DNA from: Pelotomaculum_C sp050950345
Lineage (GTDB): Bacteria > Bacillota > Desulfotomaculia > Desulfotomaculales > Pelotomaculaceae
Assembly: GCA_050950345.1 (NCBI GenBank)
Contig: JBMNHK010000002.1
Location: 248,001-312,000, forward strand
Direction: 5' to 3'
Length of the DNA: 64,000 bases
Part shown: one piece after another, positions 1 to 7,691 of the stretch
How positions within the stretch are numbered: position 1 is the stretch's first letter
How the letters are laid out: each line of letters starts with the position of its first letter
Notes under the pieces: model-generated
Database searches by the model: none
What the model was told of the DNA's origin: nothing
What the model saw: only the letters and a program-made list of their open reading frames with translations
Program-made: the position numbers and the translations under genes

Positions 1-428
1 TGTTTCAGAATAACGCGCTTTTCCCGCACATGACTGTCCTTAAGAATGTCACTTATGGACTGCGAACCAGGAGGAATAAGAACAAAGCAAGGTTAGATCC
101 TTTGGAGTTGCTGAATTCCTTTGGTGTCGGGCACCTGGCGGACCGTTATCCCAGCCAAATCTCCGGTGGGGAAAAACAACGGGTTGCTTTGGCCAGGGCG
201 CTGGTGGTGCAACCGGAATTGCTCTTGCTGGATGAGCCCTTTAGCGCATTGGATAAAGACACCAAAGTGTCTTTGCGGCATGAGCTGAAACAACTGCATA
301 AAAAATGGCAGATACCTTTTGTGCTAGTAACCCATGATGAAGAAGATGCGAAATTTCTAGGGGATATTACCATTGTAATGAAAAAAGGTAAGCCCATAGG
401 CAGTTCACTGAAAATAGTAACGGCTTAA
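1..428 (+). CDS. ABC transporter ATP-binding protein, partial (probably molybdate/tungstate)
   Basis: This is the C-terminal part of an ABC ATPase whose start, including Walker A, lies before the window. The frame is open from base 3. It shows the Q-loop (FQNNALFPHMT), the signature ISGGEKQR, Walker B LLLLDEPFSALD and the switch histidine in VTHD. It would energise uptake through a membrane permease. The chain stops soon after the ATPase core, with no room for the C-terminal TOBE/Mop molybdate-sensing domain of classical ModC, so a TupC/WtpC-like or short ModC type is possible. The substrate is inferred only from the neighbours: a DUF364 gene follows at once, then a run of molybdenum cofactor genes. 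Confidence 0.85.
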   Translation, partial: FQNNALFPHMTVLKNVTYGLRTRRNKNKARLDPLELLNSFGVGHLADRYPSQISGGEKQRVALARALVVQPELLLLDEPFSALDKDTKVSLRHELKQLHKKWQIPFVLVTHDEEDAKFLGDITIVMKKGKPIGSSLKIVTA

Positions 429-486
429 TGGAGTTTGCTGCTCTATTTGTTTAATGGGCGGGGAAAGCGGTGTTAAGGAGGCTATC

Positions 487-1251
487 ATGAATAAAAATAA
501 AGTTAATACAAGCACTTTTTTTGAGCGCTTGCAGAAAGAGTTTGCAGCAATGGTGGAGGAAGCTAACCTCAGACAGGCGGAAGTAGAAGTAAAGGCGGCG
601 TTATTGAGTCCCGAAGATGCCATCGGGGCCACTAAAAGAACGGATTATGTATTGTTGGCAGGAAAAGAGCGGTTGCTGCAGGCTAAGGTCATGGGCGCCA
701 AAGGGCAGGCGTTTACAAGTGCCCAAGGGGACTTTAGCGGCACCCTGGACGATGTGCTGGCTTTGTCCCTGGAAGATGATTTCCAACGCGCTGTATATAT
801 TGCCACCCTTAACGCTGTGGCCAGTCACGTTGGCATGGTGGACAATAGTATTCACTGCCGCAATGAAGGACCGGAATTGTGTGCCGGTCAGGTGGCAGAT
901 TATTTTCGCAAGAACTATGGCCACCCGCGCATACTGATGATTGGCTACCAACCCGCATTGGCCGAAGCTTTGAACAAGGCGTTTCCGGCCTTGACCGTGC
1001 TTGATCTCGATCCTGCCAATATAGGAAAGACAAAAAACGGGGTGTTGATTAATGACGGAGCGGTGGGACTGGATGAACACATCGCCAACAATGATGTTAT
1101 TTTTTCCACCGGCAGCACCATCTGTAACGCAACTATAGATACTTTGTACAATGCCTCCATACCACTGGTGTTTTACGGGACAACCGCCTCCGGGGCAGCG
1201 GCTTTGCTTGGACAGGCCAGATTTTGCCCTGAAGCTACTTGCGGGAAGTGA
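487..1251 (+). CDS. DUF364 putative heavy-metal chelation protein
   Basis: A 254-residue protein matching the DUF4213/DUF364 family (putative heavy-metal chelation), which often sits beside molybdate or metal ABC transporters. The C-terminal half has the family pattern: a Rossmann-like start (ILMIGYQPAL), an acidic stretch LDLDPANIG, and the signature STGSTICNATIDTL. The ATG at 487 was chosen over the in-frame start at 454 because an AAGGAGG site lies seven bases upstream. It follows the ABC ATPase by about 60 bases and is probably cotranscribed with it. The biochemical role of the family is not established; metal or cofactor handling is inferred from name and context. Several cysteines near the C-terminus (CPEATCGK) could bind metal. 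Confidence 0.8.
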   Translation: MNKNKVNTSTFFERLQKEFAAMVEEANLRQAEVEVKAALLSPEDAIGATKRTDYVLLAGKERLLQAKVMGAKGQAFTSAQGDFSGTLDDVLALSLEDDFQRAVYIATLNAVASHVGMVDNSIHCRNEGPELCAGQVADYFRKNYGHPRILMIGYQPALAEALNKAFPALTVLDLDPANIGKTKNGVLINDGAVGLDEHIANNDVIFSTGSTICNATIDTLYNASIPLVFYGTTASGAAALLGQARFCPEATCGK

Positions 1252-1691
1252 TTAATGCCTTGTAAAAAGGTATGGCTTGCTGCATTGAGAAATATACTGG
1301 TTGATGCACAGGGCAGGATAAGCCTGAGTGTTAGTCCTGGATGTTAGTTTAGTATAGTATTGTCCTGCCTTTATCCATATGATATAATTCAATAGCTATA
1401 GAGTGTAGTATTTATTTTATTTATCTTCCGTTTTATTTATTTTCTTAATGTTTTGTCTATTTATATGATACGGTCTTTTGGACGACTGTAGTATCCTTTT
1501 TGTTACAGGGAGCAGAAACAAGGTGCTGTCGTCGATAAAGGTATTAGGGTTTCAATGTTATGTGTGAGTTTAGCTTTAAAGGATATTGAAAAATTTTGAT
1601 ATAATGAAAATCTATTATTCAATTCGTTGTTTATGGAGTATCATTATTTCCTGTTTAAACGTACCAAGAGCTCTGGTAATATAAATGCTGG
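1252..1691 (+). other. intergenic region before moaA with a long inverted repeat
   Basis: An AT-rich gap of 440 bases with no coding frame that I can support. A perfect 7-base inverted repeat, GGCAGGA at 1312-1318 and TCCTGCC at 1363-1369, encloses about 44 bases. A second imperfect hairpin lies around 1467-1495 and is followed by CTTTTTGTT, which could end the upstream transcript. A TATAAT hexamer at 1600-1605 is a candidate -10 for moaA, but its -35 (TTTAAA at 1575-1580, 19 bases away) is poor. I looked for the conserved parts of the molybdenum cofactor riboswitch and could not recognise them. Confidence 0.4.
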
Positions 1692-2684
1692 ATGGTGAGG
1701 GGATTGAAAGATACCTATCAGAGGGATATTAACTACCTCAGGGTTTCTGTTACTGATCGTTGCAATTTGCGCTGTGTTTACTGCATGCCGGCTGAAGGTG
1801 TTCAATCTACTCCTCATGCTGAGATCCTGCGCATTGAAGAAATAGAAAAAATAGTCCGGGCAGCCAGCTTGATCGGAGTAAGAAAAATCCGCCTAACCGG
1901 CGGAGAGCCGCTGGTGCGAAAAGGGATTGAAGACCTGGTTAAACGGATCTCGGATATCCCGGGCATTGATGACATTACTCTGACCACCAATGCGTTGCTG
2001 TTACCCCAACGTGCTGCCGCTCTAAAGGCCGCAGGGGTAACCAGAGTGAACATCAGTCTGGATACCTTGCAAGTGGCTCGTTACCGTGAGATCACCAGGG
2101 GCGGGGATCTTGCCGTTGCCTGGGAGGGAATCATGGCCGCTTTGGATGCCGGGCTTCATCCGGTGAAGATCAATACGGTAGTATTGCGTGGTTTTAATGA
2201 TGATGAAGTTGTGGCGATGGCGCGCCTTACCTTAAACAGACCTCTCCATGTGCGGTTTATTGAGGTTATGCCGATTGGCTCGCAAAACAACTGGACCATC
2301 GGCCGCTTTGTACCGACGGAAGAAATCATGTCGCAGATAACTGCTAAATTAGGAGCCCTCCAACCGGCCAAAATGCCCTTTGGCAACGGACCGGCCAAAT
2401 ATTTTAAGCTTAAGGACGCGGCAGGAACAATTGGCTTTATCACTTCCATGAGCGACCATTTCTGCCAGAGCTGTAACCGCCTGCGCATGACCTCCGGCGG
2501 GGCTTTGCGGCCCTGTTTGTATGATGCCCGGGAGGTTGATCTTAAAACACCCCTGCGTTCCGGCGCTAGCGTTGAGGAACTGGCAGGTTTATTTATGGAG
2601 GCGGTAGCCCTCAAGCCGGATCGCCACCATATGCAGGAAGGATGGCATGACCGTCGCAGGGTGATGTCGCAAATAGGCGGTTGA
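1692..2684 (+). CDS. moaA: GTP 3',8-cyclase MoaA
   Basis: Radical SAM enzyme for the first step of molybdopterin synthesis, converting GTP to the 8-cyclo intermediate that MoaC turns into cPMP. The radical SAM cluster motif C-x3-C-x2-C is at residues 24-31 (DRCNLRCVYC). GGEPL follows, and the C-terminal cluster C-x2-C-x13-C begins near residue 257 (FCQSCNRLR). The protein ends in the Gly-Gly tail typical of MoaA. Length of 330 is normal. The ATG at 1692 is used; a TTG at 1704 just behind GTGAGGGG is in frame and cannot be excluded. mobB follows directly. Confidence 0.95.
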   Translation: MVRGLKDTYQRDINYLRVSVTDRCNLRCVYCMPAEGVQSTPHAEILRIEEIEKIVRAASLIGVRKIRLTGGEPLVRKGIEDLVKRISDIPGIDDITLTTNALLLPQRAAALKAAGVTRVNISLDTLQVARYREITRGGDLAVAWEGIMAALDAGLHPVKINTVVLRGFNDDEVVAMARLTLNRPLHVRFIEVMPIGSQNNWTIGRFVPTEEIMSQITAKLGALQPAKMPFGNGPAKYFKLKDAAGTIGFITSMSDHFCQSCNRLRMTSGGALRPCLYDAREVDLKTPLRSGASVEELAGLFMEAVALKPDRHHMQEGWHDRRRVMSQIGG

Positions 2685-2716
2685 TTAATATCATTGATCC
2701 GGAAAGTGATACCCCA

Positions 2717-3193
2717 ATGATGCACCCAAAAACACCGGTGGTCATCCTGGCAGATTGCTCAGGAGCCGGCAAAGACGCTTTTCTCCAAAAACTGATAGTT
2801 GAATTGAAAGAGCGGGGCTGCCGGACAGGAGTGATTAAATATTCGGCGTGTCAGATGGAAATAGACCAGCCGGGTAAAGATACCTGGCGGCATGCTAGAG
2901 CCGGTGCGGATGTAGTCGCCCTGGCCGCACGGGATCGACTAGCGGTTGTCAGACGCAGTGCAACCGTGCCGGAACTGGAGGAGATTCTTAACCTGGTTAA
3001 AGGTGTGGACCTGATTATTGTTGATGGTTATGAAGGGGATAACGATATAGCCGGGCGCCTGATAATACCGGTGGAGGAATTGCTAAACTTAGTAAGACAG
3101 CCTGCGCCGGTAGAAGGCGTTCCTTTTTGTGCTTTGGATGAAGTGCCGGCTGTTGCTGATCTGCTTATACAGCGATGCAGCTTGCCAAAATAA
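2717..3193 (+). CDS. mobB: MobB-like molybdopterin-guanine dinucleotide biosynthesis GTPase
   Basis: A 158-residue P-loop protein of the MobB family, which helps attach guanine nucleotide to molybdopterin. The nucleotide-binding loop is ADCSGAGKDAF near residues 10-20; the usual G-x4-GKT is altered to end in GKD. Further family features are the HARAGAD motif, where the substrate-proximal loop lies, and the strand LIIVDGYE. An upstream TTG at 2681 overlaps the moaA stop, but the ATG pair at 2717/2720 gives the usual short N-terminus ahead of the P-loop and was preferred. It is translated in series with moaA. The GKD variant could affect nucleotide handling, so a regulator-like role is an alternative. 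Confidence 0.8.
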   Translation: MMHPKTPVVILADCSGAGKDAFLQKLIVELKERGCRTGVIKYSACQMEIDQPGKDTWRHARAGADVVALAARDRLAVVRRSATVPELEEILNLVKGVDLIIVDGYEGDNDIAGRLIIPVEELLNLVRQPAPVEGVPFCALDEVPAVADLLIQRCSLPK

Positions 3194-3244
3194 GCAATCC
3201 TTGTTGTGTGAGGCTTAATATTGTGGTATATGGGAGTGAAGAGG

Positions 3245-4003
3245 ATGCGGTCAATACAGCTCACTGCTAAACAACGTGAGTTATACAAAAGGAATATACT
3301 ATTGTCGGGTGTAGGTGAGTCAGGTCAGGAAAAACTGCTCAATTCCGGAGTGCTTTTAGTTGGAGCCGGCGGTCTTGGTTCGCCGGTTGCTTTTTATCTA
3401 GCGGCAGCCGGAGTAGGGCGAATAGGCTTGATTGACGCCGACACCGTCGGCCTTTCCAATTTACAAAGGCAAATCTTACACACTGTGCCTGATCTGGGGC
3501 GGCCCAAGGTTATCTCAGCAGCTGAAAAGCTGCAAGCCCTTAACCCGGATTTAACGGTTGAAACCTATCAGAAATTTTTTGATCTTGAGACCGCAGCGGC
3601 ACTGATACCCAACTACGATATTGTCATCGATTGTACCGATAATTTCCCGGCCAGGTATAATATCAATGAGGCCTGTATCAAATATGGCAAGCCTTTTGTC
3701 TATGGAGGCGTGCTGGCCTGGTCAGGTCAGATCTTTACAATTTTGCCGGGTAAGGGGCCCTGTTTCAGGTGTATCTTCCGCAACGAGCCCCCGTCTACGG
3801 CCCCATCCACTTCGGAGTTAGGTGTTCTTGGAGCTGTTCCGGGTGTTATTGGCACCTTGCAGGCGGCCGAAGCAATCCGTTACCTGCTGGGGACGGGGGA
3901 GTTGCTGGTCGGCAGAATGCTGGTTTATGATGCTCTGTCGGCTGCTTTTTCTGAAATTTCATTGGAACGGGACAGCAGCTGTCCGGCCTGCGGTAAGCTT
4001 TAA
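3245..4003 (+). CDS. moeB: ThiF/MoeB-family adenylyltransferase
   Basis: E1-like enzyme that would adenylate the C-terminal glycine of a MoaD- or ThiS-type sulfur carrier. It has the ATP loop VGAGGLGSPVA, the following DADTVGLSNLQRQ with its Arg, the DCTDN motif, and a structural zinc site formed by CFRC and the C-terminal CPAC. The position that usually carries the conserved Cys (PSCAEAG in relatives) reads PSTSELG here, so that Cys is missing. This fits MoeB-like adenylation without a covalent thiol step. The ATG at 3245 is behind GGGAGTGAAGAGG and gives 252 residues. No moaD or moaE is present in the window, so the partner carrier is unknown. ThiF or HesA roles remain possible. Confidence 0.85.
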   Translation: MRSIQLTAKQRELYKRNILLSGVGESGQEKLLNSGVLLVGAGGLGSPVAFYLAAAGVGRIGLIDADTVGLSNLQRQILHTVPDLGRPKVISAAEKLQALNPDLTVETYQKFFDLETAAALIPNYDIVIDCTDNFPARYNINEACIKYGKPFVYGGVLAWSGQIFTILPGKGPCFRCIFRNEPPSTAPSTSELGVLGAVPGVIGTLQAAEAIRYLLGTGELLVGRMLVYDALSAAFSEISLERDSSCPACGKL

Positions 4004-4052
4004 GCCAATTGAAGTTGATTTATTGATTTAAAAATAGAGAGGGGTGGGTAAA

Positions 4053-4232
4053 ATGTCAGAGGTATCGTCTGAGGTTTTGGAAGCTTTGAAAAGCGCAGCC
4101 GGGGATGGAAAGATAAGTTGTACGGCAGCCAGGAAACTGGCAGCGGATTTAAAGGTTCCTGTGGGTGTCGTAGGCGCGGCTGCTGATCAGCTGAAGATTA
4201 AAATCATTGCATGTGAACTTGGCTGTTTTTAG
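4053..4232 (+). CDS. small conserved helix-rich protein with C-terminal Cys-x3-Cys
   Basis: A 59-residue protein starting at the ATG at 4053 behind GAGAGGGGTGG. The body looks like a small helix-turn-helix fold: a helix (VLEALKSAAGDG), then CTAARKLAADLKVPVGVVGAAADQLKI. It ends in CELGCF, so two cysteines three residues apart lie at the very tail, with a third Cys near residue 25. I recall similar short proteins ending in a CxLGCF tail in anaerobes with molybdenum or formate enzymes, but cannot name a family. It lies between moeB and moeA, 45 bases before moeA, so a role in molybdenum cofactor delivery or sensing is inferred, not shown. Confidence 0.75.
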   Translation: MSEVSSEVLEALKSAAGDGKISCTAARKLAADLKVPVGVVGAAADQLKIKIIACELGCF

Positions 4233-4277
4233 TGGATCGCCTGCAATCAAAATAATTCACGATCTTAGAGGTAACCG

Positions 4278-5516
4278 ATGACTGAACTATTCAATGCTTT
4301 AACAATTAAAAATGCCAGGGAAGTTGTGGCACAACACCTGACAACAAGATCTGCCGTTAAAGTGCCCCTGCTGGAGAGCCTTGGCCGCCGGTTAGCTGCG
4401 GCAGTCCGGGCACCGGAAGATGTACCCGGTTTTGACCGCTCGACGGTTGACGGCTACGCTGTGCGGGCAAGGGACACTTTTGGTGCAACGGAAAGCATGC
4501 CAGCCTATGTGGATATCACCGGTGAAGTGCTGATGGGACAGGCCCCCCGTGAGGCGCTTAAAACCGGACAGGCCTGGCGGATTGCCACTGGTGGCATGCT
4601 GCCCCCCGGAGCTGACGCCGTAGTCATGGTTGAATATACAGAAGAGCTTGATGAGCGAACTATCGGGGTGACCAGACCGGTAGCTCCAGGCGATAATGTG
4701 GTGCGCCGGGGGGAGGATATCGGCGCCGGAGAAGTAGCTCTGGCTGCCGGACAGCGGATCAGACCCCAGGACATGGGTTTGCTGGCTGCTATCGGGGTAA
4801 TGGAAGTCCCGGTATTACAGGCCCCTAAGGTGGGTATTATTTCCACAGGGGATGAGCTGGTTGCGCCTGCGGAGAAACCTGCTGCGGGACAGGTGCGGGA
4901 TATTAATTCTTATGCCCTTTACGGTGCAGTACAGGGATGTGGCGGCTTGCCACGTCTCTATGGTATAGTACGGGATGTCTATGCTGATCTGGCAAAGGTG
5001 TTGCGGCAAGCCCTGCAGGAAAACGATATCGTTCTGTTGTCCGGCGGCAGTTCGGTGGGAGCCCGGGATGTTGCGGCCAGGGCTATCGAGTCCCTGGCTG
5101 AACCGGGAGTATTGTTTCATGGTATTGCAGTGAAACCCGGCAAACCTACGGTGGGAGCGGTTGTAGACGGCAAACCGGTCTTTGGCCTGCCCGGACACCC
5201 CACTTCAGCTCTGGTTATCTTTGACTTGCTGGTTGCGCCGCTGGTGCGCGAAGGCTGTTACCCCTCAGAGGGGGAAGGAGAGTCCCTGGATTACCCGTTG
5301 CGGGCTGTTATTACCCGCAACCTTCACTCAGCCGCCGGACGGGATGACTTTGTCAGGGTTAAGCTGTCCAACCAAAACGGGCAATTATATGCGGAGCCGG
5401 TCTTAGGCAAGTCGGGACTCATTGGGACGATGGTCAAAGCTGACGGCCTGGTGCACATACCTGCCGGTAAAGAGGGTGTCGAAGCCGGTGAATTAGTGGC
5501 GGCAAAACTATTTTAG
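4278..5516 (+). CDS. moeA: molybdopterin molybdenumtransferase MoeA
   Basis: Inserts molybdate into adenylylated molybdopterin. The 412 residues cover the MoeA N-terminal region, the central MoCF-binding domain and the C-terminal domain IV. Visible motifs are the N-terminal VPGFDRSTVDGYA, TGGMLPPGADAVV, the MoCF-domain stretches GIISTGDELV and LLSGGSSVGARD, and VKPGKPTVGAVVDG with GLPGHPTSA. It starts at ATG 4278 with GAGGTAAC upstream. It is followed after 32 bases by a second, fused MoeA gene; two MoeA paralogues are common in anaerobes using both molybdenum and tungsten enzymes. Confidence 0.95.
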   Translation: MTELFNALTIKNAREVVAQHLTTRSAVKVPLLESLGRRLAAAVRAPEDVPGFDRSTVDGYAVRARDTFGATESMPAYVDITGEVLMGQAPREALKTGQAWRIATGGMLPPGADAVVMVEYTEELDERTIGVTRPVAPGDNVVRRGEDIGAGEVALAAGQRIRPQDMGLLAAIGVMEVPVLQAPKVGIISTGDELVAPAEKPAAGQVRDINSYALYGAVQGCGGLPRLYGIVRDVYADLAKVLRQALQENDIVLLSGGSSVGARDVAARAIESLAEPGVLFHGIAVKPGKPTVGAVVDGKPVFGLPGHPTSALVIFDLLVAPLVREGCYPSEGEGESLDYPLRAVITRNLHSAAGRDDFVRVKLSNQNGQLYAEPVLGKSGLIGTMVKADGLVHIPAGKEGVEAGELVAAKLF

Positions 5517-5548
5517 AGCAATTGAGCTCATAGGGGTTGACATAAATT

Positions 5549-7474
5549 ATGAAGCGTAAGGTGTATTTGGACGATCTGCCCTGGGAGGAAGCCCTGGAAA
5601 AGTATCTGGCTTACCTGGAAGGCATCGGAGCATTGCGCCCGGCCTGGCCGGAATTAATCAATGTGGAAGATGCTTTAGGCCGGGTTAGCGCGTCTCCGGT
5701 TTATGCCCGAGTCTCCTCCCCCCATTATCATGCGTCGGCTATGGACGGCATGGCTGTAAAAGCTGTTGATACATACGGAGCCTCTGAAACAACGCCAAAA
5801 CGATTGAAAGTCGGCAGTGAAGCTATGCCGGTAGATACCGGAGATCCCCTGCCGGCAGGATGCGACGCTGTGATCATGATCGAAGATGTTCATTACGTAG
5901 AGCCGGGAGTCATCGAAATTATCCAGGCAGCTCACCCCTGGCAGCATGTCCGTATGGTGGGGGAGGATGTAGTGGCTACGGAAATGATCTTTCCTGCCAA
6001 CCAAATGATCAGGCCTGTTGATATCGGGGCTGCCCTGGCTGGCGGTGTTCTGGATATATACGTCCACCCCAGGCCAAAAGTAGCGATCTTGCCTACAGGT
6101 ACAGAACTGGTTCAACCGGGTACGGAGCTGAAACCCGGTGATATTATTGAATACAATTCCCGTCTGCTGAGTGCAACGATCAAGCAATGGGGTGGGAGCC
6201 CCTTACGTCACAGCATAACTGCAGATGATTTTGACCGGCTGCGGGAAGTTGTTGCTGCCGCAGCCGATGAGGCCGATATCGTATTGATTAATGCCGGTTC
6301 ATCGGCGGGTAGTGAGGATTTTACAGCCGATGTGATTGCTTCCCTGGGTAAAGTTGTGGTGCATGGGGTGGCTATCAGGCCCGGCAAACCTGTAATTCTT
6401 GGTGAAGTGCATGGGAAACCTGTTGTAGGTGTGCCTGGCTATCCAGTGTCTGCTTATCTGGGAATGGAGCTGTTTGTCAAACCTCTGATTTGCAGTAAAC
6501 TAGGCCTTACTCCGCCCCAGCCCACCATGCTTGAGGCAGTTGTCTCCAAAAAAATGGTTTCGCCCATCGGGGTTGAGGAGTTTGTCCGGGTTAAGCTGGG
6601 TCAGGTGGGTGAGCGGGTCATTGCTACCCCGATATCCCGCGGGGCCGGTGTGTTAATGTCACTGGTCCGGGCGGACGGGATCCTGCGGCTGCCCCGCCTG
6701 TCGGAAGGTTATAATATCGGCGAAAAGGTAAAGGTGCAATTATTCAGGACTCCTGAGGAAATAAAGGAGACCAGCGTAATCATCGGCAGTCATGATATTG
6801 CTCTGGATGTGCTGGCCAACCACTTGCGTCTGAAATACCCCGCCGCAACCCTATCCTCGGCCAACGTAGGCAGTTTGGGCGGGCTGTCCGCCTTAAAGCG
6901 CGGGGAAGCGCACTGTGCCGGCACGCACCTGTTGGATGAGGCAACCGGCACTTATAATGTAGCATACATTGAAAGGTTTCTACCCGGCAAGGATGTGGTA
7001 TTGGTAAATTTGACCCACCGGGAACAGGGGCTGATCATTGCTGCCGGCAATCCCAAAGGCATCAAAGGCCTGGCCGACTTGACCAGATCTGATATTACTT
7101 ATGTCAACCGCCAGCGCGGCGCCGGCACCAGGGTTCTCCTGGACCACCTGCTGCGGCAAGCCGGGATCGAGCCGGAGAGAATCAAAGGCTATGAACTGGA
7201 AGAGTACACCCACATGGGGGTAGCGGCTGCGGTAAAGTCAGGTTCGGTGGATGCCGGCATGGGTATCAGGGCAGCAGCCCAGGCCCTGAGGCTGGACTTT
7301 ATTCCTATAGACGAAGAGCGTTATGACCTCTGTATCCCGGCAGAGTTCTGGGATACTCCTCATATCCAAAGGCTGCTTTCTGTTATGGCTGAGCCTGCTT
7401 TCCAGGAAGAGGTAAAGCAGCTGGGCGGTTATGACCTGCGTGACTGCGGCCGGGTGATGTGGCGCAGTAAATAA
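5549..7474 (+). CDS. MoeA-type protein fused to a periplasmic-binding-like (PBP) domain
   Basis: A 641-residue two-part protein. Residues 1 to about 405 are a second MoeA (HYHASAMDGMAVKA, INAGSSAGSEDF, IRPGKPVILG, GVPGYPVSA). From about 410 to the end is a substrate-binding domain like those of molybdate-binding ModA or LysR effector domains (IIGSHDIALDVLA, RQRGAGTRVLLD, GIRAAAQAL). No signal peptide is seen, so the binding domain is cytoplasmic. The fusion is known from molybdopterin proteins of Clostridia and Archaea. It could bind molybdate or tungstate, or a cofactor, next to the insertion site; this is inference. A good terminator follows, so it ends the moaA operon. Confidence 0.88.
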   Translation: MKRKVYLDDLPWEEALEKYLAYLEGIGALRPAWPELINVEDALGRVSASPVYARVSSPHYHASAMDGMAVKAVDTYGASETTPKRLKVGSEAMPVDTGDPLPAGCDAVIMIEDVHYVEPGVIEIIQAAHPWQHVRMVGEDVVATEMIFPANQMIRPVDIGAALAGGVLDIYVHPRPKVAILPTGTELVQPGTELKPGDIIEYNSRLLSATIKQWGGSPLRHSITADDFDRLREVVAAAADEADIVLINAGSSAGSEDFTADVIASLGKVVVHGVAIRPGKPVILGEVHGKPVVGVPGYPVSAYLGMELFVKPLICSKLGLTPPQPTMLEAVVSKKMVSPIGVEEFVRVKLGQVGERVIATPISRGAGVLMSLVRADGILRLPRLSEGYNIGEKVKVQLFRTPEEIKETSVIIGSHDIALDVLANHLRLKYPAATLSSANVGSLGGLSALKRGEAHCAGTHLLDEATGTYNVAYIERFLPGKDVVLVNLTHREQGLIIAAGNPKGIKGLADLTRSDITYVNRQRGAGTRVLLDHLLRQAGIEPERIKGYELEEYTHMGVAAAVKSGSVDAGMGIRAAAQALRLDFIPIDEERYDLCIPAEFWDTPHIQRLLSVMAEPAFQEEVKQLGGYDLRDCGRVMWRSK

Positions 7475-7489
7475 AAATTGAATTAGAAT

Positions 7490-7522
7490 CCGCCTGGGGT
7501 TTATGCCGGGCGGTTTTTTTTT
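7490..7522 (+). terminator. rho-independent terminator of the moa/moe operon
   Basis: An 8-base stem, CCGCCTGG at 7490-7497 with CCGGGCGG at 7506-7513 (one G-T pair), and an 8-base loop, followed by a run of nine T residues. Confidence 0.9.
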
Positions 7523-7691
7523 GCCTCTAGACCGGATTGAGGCAGGATATTATGCCAGCTTAATCCAATAATTAATTATGCATCGACTGGTTTTATCCGA
7601 AAGCGGCGGGCGGCCATTGAAAAGATTTTTGGTTTAAAACGGAACCTTTTGTTGTGGCTGGGCGTCTGTATTATATAGGAGGTGTAAGGAA

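Noticed and set aside
2156..2725. 189-residue minus-strand frame opposite moaA
   Set aside because: Antisense to a complete moaA, with no ribosome site and no recognisable motif.
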